Below are positions 60,834-64,000 of a stretch of 64,000 nt of DNA, in pieces. A program made the translations under genes and the position numbers. The number at the start of each line of letters is the position of its first letter. Position 1 is the first letter of the stretch. The stretch is from Flavobacteriia bacterium (GTDB taxonomy: Bacteria > Bacteroidota > Bacteroidia > Flavobacteriales_D > Crocinitomicaceae): the NCBI GenBank assembly GCA_009924735.1, contig RFQZ01000003.1, positions 62,001 through 126,000 of the forward strand, read 5' to 3'. Below the pieces are notes generated by a model, which ran no database searches, had not been told where the DNA came from, and saw only the letters and a list, made by a program, of their open reading frames with translations.

Positions 60834-62066
60834 TTAATTTAAAATACATTCGACGTGGTTTTCACCAAAGGCATAGGGAAAATATGCAAAGGAGGGAGCG
60901 GGCGGGGTTACAATTAATTTTCCTTTGTATCCCTTGAAAATAGAGCCGTGGGTTTTTTCTACTCCCATAGCAAAGGCGGCATTAATGGTCATGGCATTGT
61001 AGGCTTCTTCCGGACTTAGTTTCATTTTAATACAAGCGAGTGACCAAATAAAAAACATATTATAATTTGGAGAAGATCCTGGGTTAAAATCACTGGCCAA
61101 ACAGACGGGAAGGCCCTTCGTTATCAATGCCCGCGCATCGCCATAAGGAAGCCCCAAATAGAAGGAACAACCCGGAAGAAACGTTGGCATCGTATTCCCG
61201 CTAGAAAGCGCTTCAATGTCTTCATCTAATAGGTATTCCAAATGATCTACACTGACTGCACGGCGTTGTATAGCAGTGGTTACACCCCCTAAAACATTAA
61301 ATTGGTTTACATGGGCTTTCGGTAACATTCCAACTTGAATTGCGGCTTCGAATATTCGATCCATGTCTTGTGTACTAAAATATCCTGTTTCGCAGAAAAC
61401 GTCAACATAATCTGCCAACTTTTCTTGAGCAACCTTGGGAATCCATTCGTTCACGACGCGGTTTATATATTGTTCTTTCTGTGTTTTGAATTCAAGCGGA
61501 AGGGCGTGCGCGGCAAGGAATGTCGAACGAATTGGAATGTTAAATTCATTTTTTAACCTACGAATTACACGTAAGATTTTAAGCTCATTTTCAAGATTCA
61601 AGCCATAGCCAGATTTAATTTCCACAGCGCCTGTCCCCGATTGTATGATTTTTTCTATCTTAATTTTAGCGATTTCGAACAGTGCTGATTCTGAAATTTC
61701 ATCTACTTTCTTAGCAGAATTTAAAATACCTCCGCCTCGGTTCGCAATCTCTTCATAGGAAAGTCCATTGATTTTGTCGACAAACTCACTTTCCCTTGGG
61801 GCGGCAAAAACAGCGTGGGTGTGGGAATCACAAAAAGCGGGTAAGACAAACCGCCCCTCAAGGTCTATGATTTCATCCTTTGTTTCTGCTAAAAGCGAAG
61901 GGCTTTTGCCCATGGGTCCAAAATCAACTACCGCATCGTTTTCCAACACGAGAAAGGCATTTTCAATCATTGGGACCCGAGCCATTTCTTTTCCCTTTAG
62001 CGGCTTCTCTGGAAGGTTTTGAACTTGAACAAGTCCTTTGATGTTTACATAAATCCTGCGGCTCAT
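60834..62066 (-). CDS. hutI: Imidazolonepropionase
   Basis: Third step of histidine degradation: opens the imidazolone ring to N-formimino-L-glutamate. The 410 residues carry the metal motif CDSHTHAVFA, ESEFVDKINGLSYEEIANRGGGI, EIKSGYGLNLENELKIL, HAHVNQ-type residues in KAHVNQFNVLGGV, and ASDFNPGSSP. The other hut genes are absent from the window. It heads a four-gene operon running to the nuclease gene. Confidence 0.95.
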   Translation of the reverse strand: MSRRIYVNIKGLVQVQNLPEKPLKGKEMARVPMIENAFLVLENDAVVDFGPMGKSPSLLAETKDEIIDLEGRFVLPAFCDSHTHAVFAAPRESEFVDKINGLSYEEIANRGGGILNSAKKVDEISESALFEIAKIKIEKIIQSGTGAVEIKSGYGLNLENELKILRVIRRLKNEFNIPIRSTFLAAHALPLEFKTQKEQYINRVVNEWIPKVAQEKLADYVDVFCETGYFSTQDMDRIFEAAIQVGMLPKAHVNQFNVLGGVTTAIQRRAVSVDHLEYLLDEDIEALSSGNTMPTFLPGCSFYLGLPYGDARALITKGLPVCLASDFNPGSSPNYNMFFIWSLACIKMKLSPEEAYNAMTINAAFAMGVEKTHGSIFKGYKGKLIVTPPAPSFAYFPYAFGENHVECILN

Positions 62067-62072
62067 ATCTTA

Positions 62073-62104
62073 CGAAATTAAAATAATAAAGCGCAACTTA
62101 TCAA
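62073..62104 (-). promoter_or_regulatory. Candidate promoter of the hutI operon (TAATTTCG variant)
   Basis: TTG (62102-62104), 21 bases, TAATTTCG (62073-62080) on the minus strand, only 6 bases before the hutI ATG. Confidence 0.5.
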
Positions 62105-62116
62105 GGTGTGTAGAAA

Positions 62117-62141
62117 TAAAAAAAGCCTCTTGCGAGGCTTT
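62117..62141 (-). terminator. Terminator of tRNA-Leu
   Basis: The minus strand reads AGCCTC-GCAA-GAGGCT followed by seven T residues, 3 bases after the tRNA 3' end. Confidence 0.85.
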
Positions 62142-62143
62142 TG

Positions 62144-62225
62144 TACCCCGGGCCGGAATCGAACCGGCACTCCCGAAAGAACAGGATTTTGAATCCAGCG
62201 CGTCTACCAGTTCCGCCACCGGGGC
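62144..62225 (-). tRNA. tRNA-Leu (CAA)
   Basis: A cloverleaf on the minus strand: acceptor GCCCCGG with CCGGGGT (G-U at 1-72), D arm with GGTAGACGCG, anticodon loop TTCAAAA (anticodon CAA, decoding UUG), a class II long variable arm (TTCTTTCGGGA), T arm GCCGG-TTCGATT-CCGGC and discriminator A73, the known leucine identity base. No CCA is encoded. The anticodon stem CTGGA/TCCTG has a U-U mismatch at the 28-42 pair. Confidence 0.93.
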
Positions 62226-62239
62226 TCAAAATGAGCGCA

Positions 62240-62247
62240 CAAATATA
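62240..62247 (-). promoter_or_regulatory. Candidate -7 box of tRNA-Leu
   Basis: TATATTTG on the minus strand, 14 bases before the mature tRNA 5' end. The -33 element is weak. Confidence 0.5.
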
Positions 62248-62316
62248 CAACTTATATGTAAATAAAAAAGGGCTATGAAAAGATGGAGGACTTTAAGACA
62301 GAACTTTTGAGGTTAT

Positions 62317-63114
62317 CTATCGCGTAATGGTCAACGATGCATATTGCGTAACCCATTGTCCTGATTCATTTTTAGCTGAAAAATAGTATTGATAATTTCC
62401 CGCTGGGACGGCATCGCCATTGGGTAAATTCCCCGCCCATCTGAAAGCTGGGTCTGTCGTTGAAAAAATCACTTTGTAGGCTTGATCGATCACCACCAAA
62501 TTGAAATCCGTCAATCCGGATGCGTCGAACATTAGCTCATCATTTATTCCATCGTTGTTGGGGGTGATTGTGTTGGGCAATGTACGTTGGGCAAATGGTT
62601 TGATTTCTGAGATGGATGGCGCTTGGGCCTTTGTTAATTCTTTTGGGGCGGGCATCTGTACTTTTTCAATAACCGGTGTGTTTAAGGTTAGTGAAGGGAT
62701 TTCTGCCGTTTCTTCATTGATTGGCATTTGTTCCAACGTTCTTGTTTCGGTAACAGGAATCTCGAAACTACTTGCGATTTCATCAAACAGAAGGGTTTCT
62801 TTATTGTTTTCTGCTGTGGGGGTGGTGTTTTTTGGAAGGATTTCTTTTTGTTGAACCTGGCTTTCTTTTACAACTGTTTTCGCAGCCCTTGAATCAACCG
62901 CCTCCTTTTTTTGCGTTGGGCTCAAAATAAAATAACCGAGGGTTCCTGCGACCAATAGCACACCTGAAGCAATACCTAAAACTGTCCCAATGCCAATTCC
63001 ACCAGAGGAAATGCCTGCTGATTTCGCCACATTGTTCCATAGTTCAGGTCGAACAGGAACTTCATGCGCATTTAGTTTTTCCTTCAATATGGTTTCAAAC
63101 GATTCTTGATTCAT
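62317..63114 (-). CDS. Probable membrane anti-sigma factor with T9SS type B-like C-terminal domain
   Basis: A 265-residue single-pass protein. Residues 1-35 (MNQESFETILKEKLNAHEVP) look like a short cytoplasmic anti-sigma start, followed by one membrane helix (about 38-64, IGTVLGIASGVLLVAGTLGYFI). A linker rich in Thr/Glu/Pro follows. The C-terminus (NTITPNNDGINDELMFD, FNLVVIDQAYKVIF, GNYQYYFSAKNESGQW) is the gliding-associated (type B sorting) domain fold. There is no cleavable signal peptide. The gene overlaps the ECF sigma gene by 20 bases, the usual sigma/anti-sigma layout. A sensing role is inferred. Confidence 0.7.
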   Translation of the reverse strand: MNQESFETILKEKLNAHEVPVRPELWNNVAKSAGISSGGIGIGTVLGIASGVLLVAGTLGYFILSPTQKKEAVDSRAAKTVVKESQVQQKEILPKNTTPTAENNKETLLFDEIASSFEIPVTETRTLEQMPINEETAEIPSLTLNTPVIEKVQMPAPKELTKAQAPSISEIKPFAQRTLPNTITPNNDGINDELMFDASGLTDFNLVVIDQAYKVIFSTTDPAFRWAGNLPNGDAVPAGNYQYYFSAKNESGQWVTQYASLTITR

Positions 63115-63637
63115 CTTTGCTTTCTATTCTTTGTCTTAAATATGCTCTTGCTCTTAAATATTGCGTCTTTGAGGTGCTTTCCGAAATTTGCAACGTTTCG
63201 GCTATTTCTTGGTGAGAATAACCTTCTATTGCGAATAAATTGAAAACAACCCTGTAGCCCGTTGGCATTTTTTGTATCAGTTGCATGAGGTCCTCTGCTG
63301 CCAATTGGCTTAACACCTCTTCTTTCACTTCTAACCGATAAGAAACATCATCCATCCGCATGTCTGTGATGAATTTCTTGTTTCTCCTAAGTTGGTCTAG
63401 GCATGAATTCACCATAATTCGACGAATCCAACCTTCAAGGGGCCCTTCTTTTTTGAAATCGCTTAATTTCGCAAACACTTTTACCATGCCGATTTGAAGG
63501 ACATCCTCCGAATCATCTTGGTTCTTCATGTAGCGAAAACAAATGGCCAACATTTTGGGCGCAAACCTATCAAACAACGCTTTTTGAGCCTTGGCATTCC
63601 CTTTCAAACATTCATTGACGAGTAAACCTTCCTCCAT
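63095..63637 (-). CDS. ECF-type RNA polymerase sigma factor
   Basis: A 180-residue sigma-70 family factor. Region 2: FAPKMLAICFRYMKNQDDSEDVLQIGMVKVF; region 4: MPTGYRVVFNLFAIEGYSHQEIAETLQISESTSKTQYLRAR, with the helix-turn-helix. It directs RNA polymerase to a stress or envelope regulon. Its gene overlaps that of the membrane anti-sigma-like protein, so the two probably form a regulatory pair. No clear -7 box was found upstream on the minus strand. Confidence 0.92.
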   Translation of the reverse strand: MEEGLLVNECLKGNAKAQKALFDRFAPKMLAICFRYMKNQDDSEDVLQIGMVKVFAKLSDFKKEGPLEGWIRRIMVNSCLDQLRRNKKFITDMRMDDVSYRLEVKEEVLSQLAAEDLMQLIQKMPTGYRVVFNLFAIEGYSHQEIAETLQISESTSKTQYLRARAYLRQRIESKDESRIV

Positions 63638-63694
63638 GGCTCGGGTCTATTGACTAAATTTGTAAATTATAAGTTGCATCCTTCCCTTGAAAGC

Positions 63695-63724
63695 TTTGCA
63701 AATTACTTAATTAATGTAAATTTT
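63695..63724 (+). promoter_or_regulatory. Candidate promoter of the last partial gene
   Basis: TTTG (63695-63698), 18 bases, TAAATTTT (63717-63724), 2 bases before the ATG at 63727. The last base of the -7 box differs from consensus. Confidence 0.35.
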
Positions 63725-63726
63725 TT

Positions 63727-64000
63727 ATGAATCTTCACAAATTGAGCTTGGGTTTGGGTCTGTTTTTAAACCTTTGTAATTGGATGCCCGCAATGGCTGT
63801 GCTTCCGTTCGACTCCACAAAACTTTATCACGCTGACATTCAACTGAACGACCGGCTCTCCCTTCCTTTTGAATTGTCATACATTGAGGGCCCAACCCCC
63901 GCTTTGATCATCCTAAATGGCAAGGAAGAAATCGCCATGACATTGCAGAAAGAAGTTCAAGATACTTTATACTTTGACTTCCCTCAAGTCGCAGGCTCAT
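63727..64000 (+). CDS. Exported protein, N-terminal fragment
   Basis: An open frame runs from ATG 63727 to the end of the window (91 codons, no stop). The start NLHKLSLGLGLFLNLCN is a probable signal peptide or lipoprotein leader. The following beta-type sequence (FELSYIEGPTPALIILNG) gives no family. It is divergent from the sigma factor, 89 bases away. It is probably an envelope protein. Confidence 0.55.
   Translation, partial: MNLHKLSLGLGLFLNLCNWMPAMAVLPFDSTKLYHADIQLNDRLSLPFELSYIEGPTPALIILNGKEEIAMTLQKEVQDTLYFDFPQVAGS

Noticed and set aside
62501-62854. Plus-strand open frame of 117 residues
   Set aside because: It is antisense to the linker of the anti-sigma-like gene; no start or family features.
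1-64000. Search for CRISPR arrays, insertion sequences, prophage or integron signs
   Set aside because: I saw no spaced direct repeats, no transposase or integrase-type product, and no phage structural genes. No tRNA is followed by an integrase.
1-64000. Search for riboswitches and rRNA genes
   Set aside because: Intergenic gaps are short, mostly under 150 bases, and I recognise no riboswitch core or rRNA sequence.

Overview
The window is chromosomal DNA from a Bacteroidetes bacterium, most probably order Flavobacteriales (Crocinitomicaceae or a relative). The evidence is the secretory and regulatory style. Several proteins end in type IX secretion (T9SS) sorting domains of type A or type B. 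TonB has the two-segment Bacteroidetes N-terminus with two ExbD copies. DUF5686, DUF6029, Omp28, DUF4286 and DUF4296 families are present, along with a bacillithiol-linked YtxJ protein. Many genes have the Bacteroidetes -7 box TAnnTTTG, often with a TTG/TTTG about 17-22 bases upstream. Gene density is high, starts and stops often overlap, and there are no rRNA genes, phage genes, insertion sequences or CRISPR arrays. Two tRNA genes are present (Cys-GCA and Leu-CAA).

Layout. 1-2.5 kb (+): tail of a polysaccharide deacetylase, a sensor histidine kinase and gpmI. 2.5-8.4 kb (-): an energy-transduction module exbB-exbD-exbD-tonB, then a small membrane protein, a PstS-like lipoprotein and a TPR protein. 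8.6 kb: tRNA-Cys. 8.7-16.2 kb (-): a lipid and surface locus with a front-end-type desaturase, MmcQ and S4 proteins, a FadL-type channel, an SGNH-like lipoprotein, an esterase and a heme/copper monooxygenase, the last two with T9SS tails. 16.2-22.3 kb (-): two YceI proteins, recO, an AsmA-like protein and lpd. 22.4-25.9 kb (+): an SDR protein and a PKD/T9SS type B adhesin-like protein. 25.9-31.0 kb: lptB, a DUF5686 protein, tatC, a small orphan and two related lipoproteins. 31.2-38.6 kb: pheS-ytxJ-glutamine cyclotransferase (+), a GH16 glycosidase (-), then a 1143-residue surface/barrel protein with a truncated hemoglobin (+). 38.6-45.6 kb: rseP (-), a Dpm1-like glycosyltransferase, pyrC and a DUF4296 lipoprotein (+), then a HEAT-like protein, rsmA, DUF4286 and an unknown membrane protein (-). 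45.7-55.5 kb: two T9SS cargo genes, a tlpA-DUF6029-omp28 operon, RNase R, a YwqK-repeat protein and a LysE exporter. 55.7-62.1 kb (-): an operon of hutI, a TraB/GumN protein, a degenerate DUF4143-type ATPase and an AddB-like nuclease. 62.1-64 kb: tRNA-Leu, an ECF sigma factor with a probable membrane anti-sigma factor carrying a T9SS type B-like domain, and the start of one more gene.

The main theme is the cell envelope: TonB energization, lipoproteins, outer-membrane channels, T9SS cargo, Tat and LPS export, and envelope redox. Housekeeping genes (gpmI, pheS, pyrC, rsmA, recO, rnr, lpd, rseP) are interspersed. The items most worth a second look are the tonB-linked PstS-like module with a terminator-like hairpin inside it, the probable anti-sigma factor built on a T9SS-type domain, the SGNH protein without its nucleophile serine, the P-loop-less DUF4143 protein, the tlpA-DUF6029-omp28 redox set, and the many -7 boxes that abut start codons. 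All functional calls rest on reading the translations and on recalled family features; no database search was possible.
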